Source of the DNA: Thermovirga lienii DSM 17291
GTDB taxonomy: Bacteria; Synergistota; Synergistia; Synergistales; Thermovirgaceae
Direction: 5' to 3'
Assembly (NCBI GenBank): GCA_000233775.1
Contig: CP003096.1
Location: 1,142,501 to 1,206,500 of the forward strand
Length of the DNA stretch: 64,000 bases
Position 1 is the first letter of the stretch; the number at the start of each line of letters is the position of its first letter. This document shows, one piece after another, positions 48,888 through 58,829 of this stretch. A program made the position numbers and the translations under genes. Under the pieces are notes generated by a model. It made no database searches. It was given only the letters and a program-made list of their open reading frames with translations, and was not told the origin of the DNA.

Positions 48888-49748
48888 TCACTCCATTACT
48901 ATAATTGTCCCAATCTCATCGAACCCCTCGAGCTCTTCCGCAGACAAAAATGCGCTAGAAGGTTCTTTGAACAGGGCAAAACAACTGCTACCGCTGCCAC
49001 TTATCCCCCAAGCAAGAGCTCCGTATCTCTCAAAGCACTCAAAAAACAATTTATAACCAAAATGGGCTTTAATAAGCATACTACTAAAATCATTTGGCAA
49101 AAGTCCTATTTTTTCACCCAAATTCAAGGCGCTCACCACATCCAATGCCTCCATACAGGCTTCTTCTTCCCTGCGTCCCTCATATTCAACTAATTCATCT
49201 ATCAGCCTAAACGCCTCTTTAGTAGAACAGCTCCAACGAGGAACCAATATCAACTTAGCAAAAGTGTATTTAAAGTTGACATTTTCTACTATCACTTTTT
49301 CACCTATACCACCCACAATGGCACAATTATACCCACTCGCTAAAAAAGGCACATCTGCACCTATAGCTGTTTTTTCTTCAACTTTAGCCTTTTTGCCAGT
49401 TATACCCTCTATCCAGGATATGAGAGCTGCAGCGTTACCGCTTCCTGAACCTAGCCCCGCTCCTGGAGGAGTTGTCTTCCACAGCTTTATTTCAACGTTG
49501 GGTATGTTCCACCCCTTACCTCTGAATTCCCGCAAGACTTTCACAAGTATATTTTCATCATCAATTATCGTTGCTCCATAAGTTTCTACGCTATCACGCC
49601 TATCCCCCTGGGGTTTCTTCATTATGGTCATTTTTTCCCAATATGGCAGCCTGAGAAAGCAACTGCATAGGTTATGATAGCCATCCAACCTTCTGCTCAA
49701 GATCCTCAGGGTCAAATTCAACTTGGCAGGGCTAAACACAGTTAACAC
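48888..49748 (-). CDS. ispE: 4-diphosphocytidyl-2-C-methyl-D-erythritol kinase
   Basis: IspE phosphorylates CDP-ME in the MEP pathway to isoprenoids. The 286-residue GHMP kinase opens SPAKLNLTLRILSRRLDGYH, has the glycine-rich loop TTPPGAGLGSGSGNAAALI, DVPFLASGYNCAI and the final ISGSGSSCFALF. The start is GTG at 49748 with GGAGGTG upstream. A terminator hairpin lies directly in front of it (49761-49788), so transcription from veg would be reduced. Confidence 0.95.
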   Translation of the reverse strand: MLTVFSPAKLNLTLRILSRRLDGYHNLCSCFLRLPYWEKMTIMKKPQGDRRDSVETYGATIIDDENILVKVLREFRGKGWNIPNVEIKLWKTTPPGAGLGSGSGNAAALISWIEGITGKKAKVEEKTAIGADVPFLASGYNCAIVGGIGEKVIVENVNFKYTFAKLILVPRWSCSTKEAFRLIDELVEYEGRREEEACMEALDVVSALNLGEKIGLLPNDFSSMLIKAHFGYKLFFECFERYGALAWGISGSGSSCFALFKEPSSAFLSAEELEGFDEIGTIIVME

Positions 49749-49760
49749 CCTAACACCTCC

Positions 49761-49788
49761 AAAAGAAAACCCCGGCTGAATGCCGGGG
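49761..49788 (-). terminator. Intrinsic terminator between veg and ispE
   Basis: Minus strand: 7-bp GC stem GCCCCGG with CCGGGGT on arms 49788-49782 and 49776-49770, tail TTTTCTTTT. It ends veg mRNA just ahead of the ispE ribosome-binding site; some readthrough may feed ispE. Confidence 0.85.
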
Positions 49789-49808
49789 CAACAATGGATG
49801 CACAACCT

Positions 49809-50060
49809 CTAAAACTGCATTAACTGCTTCTTTTCTGGCAATATTTCCAATTCAACTTCTTTAGTAAGCAACTCTGCATAGCTAAATGACACAGTACCGT
49901 GTTGTGATTCCACATATAGGGTAAAAACGTGAGGATACGCCTCGGTTATCACACCCATCTTCTCCTCTGTCTTTCTTCTCCCTTTGAGCGCTTTATAGCG
50001 CACCTTGTGTCCTTTGTACAACTTGACCTTGTTTCTTATCGCTGAAAGACTCGGGCTCAT
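49809..50060 (-). CDS. veg: Veg family protein
   Basis: Veg (DUF1021) is a small protein of unclear molecular role, linked to biofilm formation in Bacillus. The 83-residue protein carries the family pattern IRNKVKLYKGHKVRYKALKGRRKTEEK and GVITEAYPHVFTLYV (shown in part). The ATG at 50060 has GGAG eight bases upstream; a GTG three codons earlier is less likely. It has its own promoter and terminator, and veg-ispE is also the Bacillus order. Confidence 0.88.
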   Translation of the reverse strand: MSPSLSAIRNKVKLYKGHKVRYKALKGRRKTEEKMGVITEAYPHVFTLYVESQHGTVSFSYAELLTKEVELEILPEKKQLMQF

Positions 50061-50093
50061 ATTAGTCACTCCATAAACCGCAAATTTATAAGA

Positions 50094-50122
50094 ATTTTAC
50101 CATATTATTCGTTAAATTGCAA
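50094..50122 (-). promoter_or_regulatory. Promoter of veg
   Basis: Minus strand: TTGCAA (50122-50117), 17-base spacer, TAAAAT (50099-50094). The start point would be about 30 bases before the veg ATG. Confidence 0.7.
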
Positions 50123-50146
50123 CCATTCCCACCCTTTTTAATTAAA

Positions 50147-52084
50147 TTATGGTAAATCTCTTCTTTTCAATATTCTTTTATCTTGAACTCTCCTCGTTAT
50201 ACCTAATGAATCCAAAAGCTCCAATAAAGGTAGTATATATTTTCTGCTGCTTCCTGTAGCATCTCTTACAGACCCAACTGTGATATCTCCTAGACCATCA
50301 AGAAGATTTATGACTTTCCTCAATGTGTTGACGTCAACGACATATCCCCCAGATGCTATGAATATTTTATTGGTATCCTTCAGCATACTGAGCGCCCTAT
50401 CTACTTGACTGTCTTTAAAAATCTTTTTTATTTCCTCTATAGTCGCCATGTTGACGCCCTGCTTCGCGCAAAACTCCATTATTTGAGCCCCAAGTTCGTT
50501 TATTTTGCCTTCTTTTACAGGTTCAAAATCAACAATGCTTACCTTCCCAGAGGTCTCTTTTAAGATTCCCTCTTCTATGAGCTTATCTGTAATTTTCCTC
50601 GCAGCCCTAAGAGGGAACCTTAAGCTTGTTCTCTGAAAGAGCAGTTCGTACGGCAAACCATTACTCTCTGGCTCCATCTCGTGGTATTCTTTCAATATTC
50701 TCACAATCTCATCTTTTAAGCCTTCATAAACCTCAATATCTAAAACTTCTATATCAGGTGCGTCCAGGGCAATCAAGCGCTTTTCCTTCGCTAACACATC
50801 TATCAGATTCTTAGTGTAGTCATGTTTTTGCTGCAGTTTTATGGACAAATTCCTTACTGTACTCCATTTATTCTTTTTCAAGTGAAGCAGAAGAAGCTCA
50901 GAAGGCAAGGTGCATGAATCAATCTTTGACATAAAATGGATATATTCACTCCTGCCTTTTTTACCCCTAGGCTTTTCACCATAAGGGTATAAGACCTTTC
51001 CTCCACCTATCGTCCTAAGGGGGCTGTAAAATCGAATAATAAATGGCTGTCTTTCTGTAGCTACTATTTCCTCTTCCGTTAGAAGTTGGGCATAGCATCT
51101 TTCTCCAGGCGACAAGCTGGTTCTATCTAAAAATGAAACCCTGGCAATTACATCCGACGTGCCCGTATGAAGTCTCACCCTTTGCCAGTGTCGCAAGGGG
51201 GTTTTATTCGAAGGTAAAAGCTCAAGGCTTACATCAAGACACCGGGTAGGCAAAAATATTTCCTTTTCGCATAGCACATCGCCACGGCTCAAGTCATCAA
51301 CGGAGACGCCTGAAAGCCCTATGGCAACCCTTTGTCCTGCTATTGCCTTAGGAACCGATCTTTCATGGACTTGTATGGACTTTACCAAAGCTTCTCTCCC
51401 TAATGGCAGGACTTCCAGTTGCGTATTTTTATCTACTGTTCCTCGATAAGCAGTACCGGTGACAACGGTACCAACACCTTTTATTTGAAAAGCTCTATCT
51501 ATGGGCAAGAAAAAAGCGCCCTCTGTACTTTTGGGTTTCACCCGATCTAACAAAGCCTGGATCTCCTTTAACAGAGCATCAAGCCCCTTACCAGAGATCG
51601 CGGAAACGCACAAAATAGGCTTACCTTCCAAAAAAGTTCCCCTTATTTCGTCTTTGATCTCTTCCAACGCTAACTCCAAGAGCTCTTCATCCACCAAGTC
51701 AGATTTAGTTACTACAACTATTCCTTCCTTTACCCCAAGAAGCTGCAGTATCTCAAGGTGTTCCTTTGTTTGAGCCTTAACTCCTTCATCGGCGGCAACT
51801 ACAAAAATGACAGCATCAATTCCAGCAGCCCCTGCAACCATTTGCCTTATAAACTTTTCATGACCAGGAACATCAACGACACTTACAGTTCTGCCATCTG
51901 GTAACACTAAAGGAGCGAATCCAAGCTCAATGGTTATACCTCGTTTCTTCTCTTCCGCTAATCTATCGCAATCCACCCCCGTAAGGGCCTTTATGAGAGT
52001 GGTTTTACCATGATCTATATGCCCCGCTGTACCGAGTATTATCGGGAATTCAAAAACTTTATTTCTGCCTTCAGGAACGCTCAT
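50147..52084 (-). CDS. selB: Selenocysteine-specific elongation factor SelB
   Basis: SelB brings selenocysteyl-tRNA to UGA codons marked by a SECIS hairpin. The 645-residue protein has an EF-Tu-like GTPase (TAGHIDHGKTTLIKAL, EEKKRGITIELGF, VDVPGHEKFIRQMVAGAAGID, VTKSDL) and domain II (SIQVHERSVPKAIAGQRVAIGL), followed by the C-terminal winged helices that bind SECIS RNA (about 400-645). Overlaps selA by 14 bp; ATG has GGAGG six bases upstream. It implies selenoproteins elsewhere in the genome; selC and selD are not in the window. Confidence 0.96.
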   Translation of the reverse strand: MSVPEGRNKVFEFPIILGTAGHIDHGKTTLIKALTGVDCDRLAEEKKRGITIELGFAPLVLPDGRTVSVVDVPGHEKFIRQMVAGAAGIDAVIFVVAADEGVKAQTKEHLEILQLLGVKEGIVVVTKSDLVDEELLELALEEIKDEIRGTFLEGKPILCVSAISGKGLDALLKEIQALLDRVKPKSTEGAFFLPIDRAFQIKGVGTVVTGTAYRGTVDKNTQLEVLPLGREALVKSIQVHERSVPKAIAGQRVAIGLSGVSVDDLSRGDVLCEKEIFLPTRCLDVSLELLPSNKTPLRHWQRVRLHTGTSDVIARVSFLDRTSLSPGERCYAQLLTEEEIVATERQPFIIRFYSPLRTIGGGKVLYPYGEKPRGKKGRSEYIHFMSKIDSCTLPSELLLLHLKKNKWSTVRNLSIKLQQKHDYTKNLIDVLAKEKRLIALDAPDIEVLDIEVYEGLKDEIVRILKEYHEMEPESNGLPYELLFQRTSLRFPLRAARKITDKLIEEGILKETSGKVSIVDFEPVKEGKINELGAQIMEFCAKQGVNMATIEEIKKIFKDSQVDRALSMLKDTNKIFIASGGYVVDVNTLRKVINLLDGLGDITVGSVRDATGSSRKYILPLLELLDSLGITRRVQDKRILKRRDLP

Positions 52085-53471
52085 GGGCTACCTCCTTTAA
52101 ACAATCAATAAGAAGTCCCTCTTCATTCCTCAGTATAGTACGAACGTGCAAAAGTACGAAACCACCCGCTGTCGTGGCAATAACAGGAGGCTTTTTCTTT
52201 CGCAACAGCTCCACCAATTCGCTATCTTTTATCTTGTTGGATTTTATACTGAGCGCATACCCTTTTAGCGTGTCCGCAGGGTAGGCGCCGCCACCTACTA
52301 CGTCCTCAACCTCCACAACTTCTATATCAAAAAAGTCACCTGCAGCTCTTTTGAGCATCCTTTTCAACCTTAGAGCTTTTTTCTTGAGGGTATCGGCATC
52401 GGCACATAGCATAGCTATAGTGGGAATTTCATGGGCTCTGCCTTCTAAATATATCCTCAATGTAGCTTCCAGTGCCGCGAGGGTCATTTTATCAATTCTG
52501 AGAGCCCTATGAAGAGGATGTCTTTTTATTTTATCTATTAGCGGTTTTCTACCCACTATGCATCCCGCCTGAGGTCCTCCCAAAAGTTTATCTCCCGAAA
52601 AGGTTACAACATCCACGTTGGAGCGCACACAATTTGCCACAGTGGGTTCACCCTTCAGACCGCAGACACTCAAATCCACCAACACACCGCTTCCAAGGTC
52701 CTCCATAAACACGAGGTCATTTTCCTTTGCTACTTCCGCAAGCTCTTCTCTTGAGGGCACACTTTGGAATCCAATTATACGAAAATTAGAAGGATGGACC
52801 TTTAGAAGCATTTTCGTTCTTTCCGTTATTGCTTCCCTGTAATCCTTGATATGGGTCTTATTGGTGGTACCAACCTCTACCATTTCGACTCCAGATTGGG
52901 CCATTATCTCAGGAATTCTGAAAGAACCGCCAATTTCCACCAGTTCTCCTCTTGATATTATGGCTTGGCCACCTTGGGCAAGAGCCGAAAGACAAAGAAG
53001 CACCGCACCTGCGTTATTGTTAACTACAACTGCCCCATCGGCTCCAGTTAATTGGCACAGCAACCACTCCACATGGTCCAGCCTCTGACCCCTTTCCCCT
53101 TTTTCAAGATCATACTCCAGGTTACTATAACCTCTTGCGACCTCAGAGACCGCCTTTATGACCTCTTCCGAAAGACATGACCTGCCCAAGTTAGTATGTA
53201 CAACAACTCCGGTGGCGTTTATGACCCTTCTCAAACTATTTCTTTTATATCTTTCAAGCCTCTTTATAACCTCTTTCTCAAGCTCTGGTACGTTAATCCC
53301 TTTCTTGGTTCCTTTAAGAATTTCTTTACGGTATTCGCCTATCACGTCAGCGAAAACAGATTTTACCGTATTTCTTCCCAATTTCTCCTCATATGGAGCA
53401 ACCCACGACCTTGCAAGGAGTTCATCCATTGAAGGTATCTCTCTGAGAAGTTTGTTTATTTCAGGCTTCAT
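52071..53471 (-). CDS. selA: L-seryl-tRNA(Sec) selenium transferase
   Basis: SelA converts seryl-tRNA(Sec) to selenocysteyl-tRNA(Sec) using selenophosphate. The 466-residue pyridoxal-phosphate protein shows NATGVVVHTNLGRSCLSEE, NNNAGAVLLCLSALAQG, EDLGSGVLVDLS and the lysine motif VTFSGDKLLGGPQAG. The gene sits 30 bp from the IS insertion; AGGAGG stands eight bases before the ATG. The original upstream region now lies behind the IS, next to yedF. Confidence 0.96.
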   Translation of the reverse strand: MKPEINKLLREIPSMDELLARSWVAPYEEKLGRNTVKSVFADVIGEYRKEILKGTKKGINVPELEKEVIKRLERYKRNSLRRVINATGVVVHTNLGRSCLSEEVIKAVSEVARGYSNLEYDLEKGERGQRLDHVEWLLCQLTGADGAVVVNNNAGAVLLCLSALAQGGQAIISRGELVEIGGSFRIPEIMAQSGVEMVEVGTTNKTHIKDYREAITERTKMLLKVHPSNFRIIGFQSVPSREELAEVAKENDLVFMEDLGSGVLVDLSVCGLKGEPTVANCVRSNVDVVTFSGDKLLGGPQAGCIVGRKPLIDKIKRHPLHRALRIDKMTLAALEATLRIYLEGRAHEIPTIAMLCADADTLKKKALRLKRMLKRAAGDFFDIEVVEVEDVVGGGAYPADTLKGYALSIKSNKIKDSELVELLRKKKPPVIATTAGGFVLLHVRTILRNEEGLLIDCLKEVAHERS

Positions 53472-53500
53472 ATCTACATCCTCCTAACTAAATTACCTCT

Positions 53501-53508
53501 TGTGACCA
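53501..53508 (+). repeat. Target-site duplication, left copy (TGTGACCA)
   Basis: The same 8 bases occur at 54904-54911, immediately at the other end of the IS. Duplications of 8 or 9 bases are usual for IS256-family elements. Confidence 0.85.
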
Positions 53509-53565
53509 AGTAGTGTCCATTATGATGGTGTAAAATTGATGGCTTGAAGCAGGAGAGCCACCCCT

Positions 53566-53582
53566 CCCTCTGGTAGATAAGA
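53566..53582 (+). repeat. Subterminal inverted repeat of the IS (left copy)
   Basis: CCCTCTGGTAGATAAGA matches the complement of 54860-54876 (CCCTCTGGCAGATAAGA) at 16 of 17 bases. It probably belongs to the transposase-binding ends. Confidence 0.75.
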
Positions 53583-53617
53583 AGTAGCTTAATCTTAATC
53601 ATCAGGAGGGAGAAAAG

Positions 53618-54849
53618 ATGGCTCACTACCAGGTTACCGTAGACTGTGATCTCTTGCAAGGATTATTTATTCGGGATGATGGATTGGCTCGGTTGGTGGA
53701 GAACATCGTGAATCAGATACTCGATGCTCAGGCTACCGAACAACTCAGGGCCAAGCCATACGAACGTACCGAAGAGCGGCAGGGGTACCGCAACGGGTAT
53801 CGGGATAAGCTGCTCAAGTCTCGCGTAGGAGAACTTACGCTTATGGTTCCCCGTCTCCGGAGCGGGCACTTCTCCACGGAGCTTTTCGAGCGGTACCAGC
53901 GGAGCGAGCAGGCGCTCTTGCTGGCCATGGTCGAGATGGTCGTGAACGGCGTATCCACCAGGAAGGTAAGGGCGGTTGTTGATGAACTATGCGGCACGGA
54001 GTTCTCCAAATCCACCGTATCCAGCCTGTGCAAAAGACTGGACGACATCGTAAAGGAGTGGAACGAGCGAGATTTGAGCAGCCAGGAATACCCATTTCTC
54101 CTGGTAGATGCCATTGTCATCCGGGTGCGTAAAGGCGGCCGGGTACGGCTTTCAAGCGTACTTCTCGCTACAGGGATCAACCGGGAGGGATACCGGGAGA
54201 TTTTAGGGCTTATGCTCGGGGATAGCGAATCAGAGGCTGCTTGGTTGGAGTTTTCGGCCGGCTCAAGGAGCGCGGTCTCAAGGGAGTGGACTTGGTTGTT
54301 TGGGATGATCACAAGGGCTTGATCAATGCGATAGAAACCCACTTTCAAGGAGCGACATGGCAGCGGTGCCAGACCCACTTTATCCGGAACATCCTGGACG
54401 CCTGTCCTAAGAGCCTCCAGGGCGACCTGCACGGGCGACTGCGGTTGATCTTCGACGCGCCGGATATGGAGACGGCCAGGCGGTTGCTGAACGAAACGAT
54501 AGAGGCCTTTGGCGCCCGGGCGCCAAAGGCGGTAGAGCGACTTGAAGCTGGTTTCGAGGACGCAATGGCGGTGATGGCACTACCAGGGCGCTACCGGAAG
54601 CGGCTGCGCACCACCAATGGAGTCGAGCGGCTCAACCAGGAGATCCGCCGGCGGGAGCGGGTGATCCGAATCTTCCCTAACGAGGAGTCGGCTGTGAGAC
54701 TGATCGGAGCAGTGCTTGTAGAGATCGACGAGGTGTGGACCACAGGAAAGCGCTACTTTGATATGGCAGAGTATTGGGAGTGGAAGGCTAACACAGAAAA
54801 ACAGCAGAAGGAGGTGAATAATGCCGATACCCAGGTAAATGTAGCTTAA
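53618..54849 (+). pseudogene. IS256-family transposase, frameshifted
   Basis: Two overlapping frames (53618-54322 and 54241-54849) together encode one transposase of about 410 residues, the normal size for the family. First part: QGYRNGYRDKLLKSRVGELTL, LVEMVVNGVSTRKV-like AMVEMVVNGVSTRKVRAVV and the first catalytic Asp in FLLVDAIVIRVR. Second part: the second Asp in VVWDDHKGL, and the Glu in RTTNGVERLNQEIRRR. The expected join is at the T-run 54251-54254, where one T appears to be missing (WLEF then FGRLKERGL). A programmed -1 slip is unlikely because the family uses one frame. Confidence 0.85.
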
Positions 54850-54903
54850 AACGGGGTGATCTTATCTGCCAGAGGGAATTTACACACAAATTTGGACTTG
54901 ACC

Positions 54904-54911
54904 TGTGACCA
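54904..54911 (+). repeat. Target-site duplication, right copy (TGTGACCA)
   Basis: Copy of 53501-53508. Removing the IS and one copy gives the sequence before insertion, in which selA and yedF were about 140 bp apart. Confidence 0.85.
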
Positions 54912-55009
54912 TTTCGATTTAATCAATCTGCGTCTTGTCACTTATACTATAATAAGTTTCCTCAAAAGCTATGTTTTATTATAAACTTTTTACGAAGGAG
55001 GCCGTAAAA

Positions 55010-55612
55010 ATGAATATAATAGACGCAAGAAACAAGCCCTGCCCTAAACCAGTCATGATGGTAAAAAAAGCAGTGGAAGCAGGACATCATCCCATTCAAG
55101 TAATTCTCAACAGCGAAATTTCAGCCACGAACGTAAAGCGATTCATGGAAACGCAAGGTTTCAATATCATGGAGGAAAATAAAACCAACGAAGAGATAAC
55201 GCTCACATTTACCAAAGACACCGACACCAAGCAAAGCTCTGCCCATGATGAGGTTCAAATAGAACTTTCAACTAAAGACACAGCCCTTCTCATAACCACA
55301 GCTCATCTAGGTAAAAACGATACCGACCTAGGAGAGGTTTTAATGAAGGGATTCTTGGGCACCATTGCAGAAATGACCACCCCTCCAAAGGTTATAGCAC
55401 TTATGAACGAAGGGGTTCTGTTGGCATTGCCTGAATCCAGCACTTCCGAAAGCCTATCACAAATTGAAGATAAGGGCTGCCGCATCTTAGTATGCGGCAC
55501 ATGCACAAACCATTTTGGAGTCACAGAAAAAATCAAAGTGGGAACCATTTCCAACATGTACGAAATCACGGAACAAATATTGGAGGCCCAAAAAACCATC
55601 ACCATATCTTAA
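55010..55612 (+). CDS. yedF: Selenium-metabolism protein YedF, sulfurtransferase-like
   Basis: YedF joins a TusA-like N-terminal domain to a DsrE-like domain and is usually found in selenium gene clusters; its exact role is not known. The 200-residue protein has NKPCPKPVMMVKKAVE (CPxP motif, residues about 9-24) and, in the C-terminal half, VCGTCTNHFGV. AGGAGG stands eight bases before ATG 55010. It diverges from selA, and the IS lies between them, so it is likely part of the same selenium locus. Confidence 0.92.
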   Translation: MNIIDARNKPCPKPVMMVKKAVEAGHHPIQVILNSEISATNVKRFMETQGFNIMEENKTNEEITLTFTKDTDTKQSSAHDEVQIELSTKDTALLITTAHLGKNDTDLGEVLMKGFLGTIAEMTTPPKVIALMNEGVLLALPESSTSESLSQIEDKGCRILVCGTCTNHFGVTEKIKVGTISNMYEITEQILEAQKTITIS

Positions 55613-55619
55613 ACTGAAA

Positions 55620-56750
55620 CTAGGAAACAAGCTTCTCCCAAATCGCATTTCCGACTCTCATACCTCGCCGCGTAAGCACAAGCTTATGCGGCTTTTTTTT
55701 CAACAAATGCTCCGGGACGTCCTCAAGCCTAAGAAGAACTTCTTGAGCCTTTTCTTTGCCGAACTCCTCAATCAGGTCTATTTCATCTATCCCCCATCTA
55801 GTCCTAAGTCCCAGCATAGCAGCCTCCAATGCCCCATGAAGGCCAATCAGTCTCTCGGACCATTCTTTAATGCTTCTTCCCTCTTTAAGTCTTGATACAT
55901 AATCTTTCAAAGAGGAAACGTTCTTGTATCTTCTTCCCCTTATAAACCCCCAAGCTCCCGGCCCAATGCCGATGCAGTCCCTTCTGTACCAATAACCCAA
56001 ATTATGACTACATTCAAAGCCTCTTAGCGCAAAACTGGCAATTTCGTACTGATAAAGACCTTTTTTTTCTAAATAATATTGAGCCCACCTATAGAAGGGA
56101 TACCCTGAAGGGATGCTTTGGGGAGGAGATTTTCCCCATTGGGTGCCCTCCTCCAATGTGAGTTGGTAACAGGAGACATGATGTACTCCAAGTCTTAAAG
56201 CCGTCTCTAGGTTTGCATGCCACCTCCTTATAGTCTGCCCCGGCAAACCAAAGAGGAGATCACAGCTGACATGAAACCCCTTTACAAGCGCCAACTCCAA
56301 GGATTTCATTCCTTCAAGCGCACCATGGGGACGACCTAAAATGAGAAGGTCTTGTTTATCGAAACTTTGACAGCCTATGCTGACTCGGGTTATTCTCCAT
56401 TCTTTCCAGAAAGTCAACAAGTCTTCGTTTAAAGACCCAGGGTTTGCTTCTACGGTGGCCTCCTCCAAAAAATCCAGGTTAAAATTGCGCTCTAGTATGT
56501 TTTTCAGCCTTTCCCATTCACCCACGGAGAGCAAGGAAGGGGTTCCGCCACCAATATAAAGAGTCCTTATAGGGCGCTTGCAAGTTCTCCAGTTAGACCA
56601 CTTCGAAGCTTCCAACTCCACAGCATCAAGGTAAACTCCAACAAGCTCGCGGTTGCTCATTGGAACACTGTAAAAAGCACAATAAGGGCACTTCCTAATG
56701 CAAAAGGGAACGTGAAGGTACAATGAAATGCCCTCTGAGAACTTCCTCAA
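55620..56750 (-). CDS. hemW: HemW-like radical SAM protein
   Basis: A 376-residue radical SAM protein of the HemW/coproporphyrinogen III oxidase-like family; HemW is thought to be a heme chaperone. The cluster motif is [10 protein letters not shown] (CxxxCxxC), the SAM piece is [13 protein letters not shown], and [18 protein letters not shown] and [11 protein letters not shown] follow. The C-terminal HemN-C region is present. A TTG start at 56750 overlaps the lepA stop (TTGA). lepA-hemW is a common order. Confidence 0.9.
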   Translation of the reverse strand: MRKFSEGISLYLHVPFCIRKCPYCAFYSVPMSNRELVGVYLDAVELEASKWSNWRTCKRPIRTLYIGGGTPSLLSVGEWERLKNILERNFNLDFLEEATVEANPGSLNEDLLTFWKEWRITRVSIGCQSFDKQDLLILGRPHGALEGMKSLELALVKGFHVSCDLLFGLPGQTIRRWHANLETALRLGVHHVSCYQLTLEEGTQWGKSPPQSIPSGYPFYRWAQYYLEKKGLYQYEIASFALRGFECSHNLGYWYRRDCIGIGPGAWGFIRGRRYKNVSSLKDYVSRLKEGRSIKEWSERLIGLHGALEAAMLGLRTRWGIDEIDLIEEFGKEKAQEVLLRLEDVPEHLLKKKPHKLVLTRRGMRVGNAIWEKLVS

Positions 56751-58564
56751 CTTTGCTTTTCTTCCTCCGTCTTCAGGAATGCAAGGAAGGCCTCCTGAGG
56801 AATGGATACTTTACCTATCTGTTTCATTTTCTTCTTGCCTTCCTTCTGCTTTTCCAATAGCTTCCTCTTCCTGGTCACATCGCCCCCATAACATTTAGCC
56901 AAGACATCCTTCCGCAAGGGTTTTATGTTCATTCTAACGATAACACGCTTGCCTATAGCAGCCTGTATGGGCACTTCGAAAAGCTGCCGAGGTATGATGT
57001 CTTTCAGTTTCTTAACTGCGGCATGCCCTCTGTGGTAAGCTTCGTCCTTGTGACAGATAAAGGAAAAAGCATCAACCACTTCTCCTCCTATGAGTATGTC
57101 CACCTTGACCAGGTCGGAAGCTTTATATCCTACATGCTCATAGTCAATTGAAGCAAAACCCCTGGTTAAGGATTTTATCTTATCGTGAAAATCTATTATA
57201 AATTCCGCCAGAGGCAATTCATAAACAAGCCGCACTCTCTCAGGGGTTATGTAATCCATACTTATATAGTTGCCCCTTTTATCTTGACAAAGCTGCATCA
57301 CCTTGCCAACGAATTCGTTAGGAACGAACACCGTCACCTTTATGTATGGTTCCCTTATCTCCTCTATATCACCTATCTCTGGAAAATCAGAAGGCTTATG
57401 AGTTACCACTAAAGTGCCGTCTTTCTTTGTGACCTGATATACAACATTGGGCAAAGTGGCCACTAGATCTATCCCAAACTCCCTGCTCAACCTTTCCTTT
57501 GCGATATCCATATGAAGAAGTCCCAAAAAACCGCACCGGAAACCAAAACCCAAAGCAGCAGAGGTTTCCGGTTCGAAAACAATGGCTGAATCGTTCAGCT
57601 GCAGCTTTTCCAAGGCGTCCCTTAGATTTGGGTAATCATCCCTCTCCATGGGATAGAAACCGCAATATACCACTGGCTTAACGTTTTGATAGCCAGGAAG
57701 AGGTTTCTCCGCAGGCCTTTCAGCACTGGTGATGGTATCACCTACTCTAGCCTCGGACACCGATTTGATGTTTGCTATGATATAGCCCACGGCGCCAGGT
57801 CCAAGCTGTTCCACGGGAGACATGTCTGGCTTGAATACCCCCAACTCCTCAACTTGATAATTTCTACCGGTCGCCATGAAAGTGACGTTTTGTCCTTTAT
57901 TTATCACACCGTCAACGACCCTTATGGAGCATATTACCCCTCGATAGTTATTGTAAATGGAGTCAAAGATCAACGCACGAAGAGGTGCTTTTGGATCCCC
58001 TTTTGGGCTTGGTATCTTTTCGATAATGGCATTCAACACCTCTTTGATGCCTTTTCCTTCCTTAGCGCTGACTAGACAGGCATCACTTGCATCAATGCCC
58101 ACTATATCTTCTATCTCCTTTTTCACTTCCTCTGGCCTTGCCGATGGTAAATCTATTTTGTTTATCACCGGAATAATTTCGAGCCCCTGATCTACCGCCA
58201 TGTAAGCATTCGCTACAGTTTGGGCCTCAACTCCTTGTGCTGCATCCACGACAAGCAATGCTCCCTCACAAGCAGCAAGAGAACGGGAAACTTCGTAGGT
58301 AAAATCTACGTGCCCTGGCGTATCAATCAGGTTCAATATGTATTCTTGTCCATCATCCGCTCTATACTTCATTTGGACTGGGACCAGCTTTATGGTTATA
58401 CCCCTTTCCCTCTCCAGCTCAAGGGTATCCAAAACTTGCTCTCGCATGTTTCTAGCATCTATAGTCATAGTTGCTTCCAAGAGTCTGTCAGCAAGGGTAG
58501 ACTTGCCGTGATCTACGTGAGCAATTATGCAAAAATTTCTAATGTTGGCCATATTCCAATCCAT
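56747..58564 (-). CDS. lepA: Elongation factor 4 (LepA)
   Basis: LepA is a ribosome-bound GTPase that can move tRNAs backward and helps 30S maturation. The 605-residue protein shows [58 protein letters not shown] and the LepA C-terminal domain with [25 protein letters not shown] at 58564 has AGAGGTG upstream; a longer frame to 58600 is not supported. Confidence 0.97.
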   Translation of the reverse strand: MDWNMANIRNFCIIAHVDHGKSTLADRLLEATMTIDARNMREQVLDTLELERERGITIKLVPVQMKYRADDGQEYILNLIDTPGHVDFTYEVSRSLAACEGALLVVDAAQGVEAQTVANAYMAVDQGLEIIPVINKIDLPSARPEEVKKEIEDIVGIDASDACLVSAKEGKGIKEVLNAIIEKIPSPKGDPKAPLRALIFDSIYNNYRGVICSIRVVDGVINKGQNVTFMATGRNYQVEELGVFKPDMSPVEQLGPGAVGYIIANIKSVSEARVGDTITSAERPAEKPLPGYQNVKPVVYCGFYPMERDDYPNLRDALEKLQLNDSAIVFEPETSAALGFGFRCGFLGLLHMDIAKERLSREFGIDLVATLPNVVYQVTKKDGTLVVTHKPSDFPEIGDIEEIREPYIKVTVFVPNEFVGKVMQLCQDKRGNYISMDYITPERVRLVYELPLAEFIIDFHDKIKSLTRGFASIDYEHVGYKASDLVKVDILIGGEVVDAFSFICHKDEAYHRGHAAVKKLKDIIPRQLFEVPIQAAIGKRVIVRMNIKPLRKDVLAKCYGGDVTRKRKLLEKQKEGKKKMKQIGKVSIPQEAFLAFLKTEEEKQS

Positions 58565-58763
58565 AAAAGCACCTCTCATTTTCTTCTTGTTGTAAGGCAT
58601 CGTAAGTCAACAGACATATATTATATACCGCCTAAACCAGGGACGACAATTTTATATCATACAACACAAAACTGAAGAATTTTATCAAAACCCAAATATA
58701 TCGCAACGCCCTCCTGTCGCATTTATTATAACCACTCTTCACGCTTTATAGTCAGCTATATAG

Positions 58764-58792
58764 TTGACAATAATAACGATAAGTCTAATAAT
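58764..58792 (+). promoter_or_regulatory. Promoter of the purCSQLF operon
   Basis: Plus strand: TTGACA (58764-58769, perfect), 17-base spacer, AATAAT (58787-58792, 5 of 6). The start point would be about 30 bases before purC. I see no guanine riboswitch and no PurBox between it and lepA. Confidence 0.75.
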
Positions 58793-58829
58793 GTTAGGTG
58801 TAATTTCGATTTTAGGGAGGTATACACCA

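Larger units (their letters stand above)
53509..54903 (+). mobile_element. IS256-family insertion sequence, 1395 bp
   Basis: The element carries an IS256/Mutator-type transposase and is flanked by an 8-bp target duplication (TGTGACCA). Its termini, AGTAGTGTCCAT on the left and GGTCAAGTCCAA (complement strand) on the right, share GTCCA and a later GTGTAAA block; a longer subterminal match (53566-53582 with 54860-54876) is nearly perfect. The left end has about 29 extra bases between these blocks. The element is richer in G and C than its surroundings, a sign of outside origin. It sits in the space between selA and yedF. Confidence 0.9.

Noticed and set aside
53472-53617. Possible tRNA-Sec (selC) beside selA
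   Set aside because: No cloverleaf of about 95 bases with a UCA anticodon can be drawn; the space holds the IS end.
54241-54849. Second half of the transposase as an independent gene
   Set aside because: It carries only the second Asp and the Glu of the catalytic triad and joins in frame with the first half once one T is restored.
58565-58763. Possible guanine riboswitch before purC
   Set aside because: No purine-aptamer core could be recognised, and the promoter lies after this stretch.
58764-58829. Longer purC start at 58764
   Set aside because: The TTG there is the -35 hexamer TTGACA of the purC promoter.
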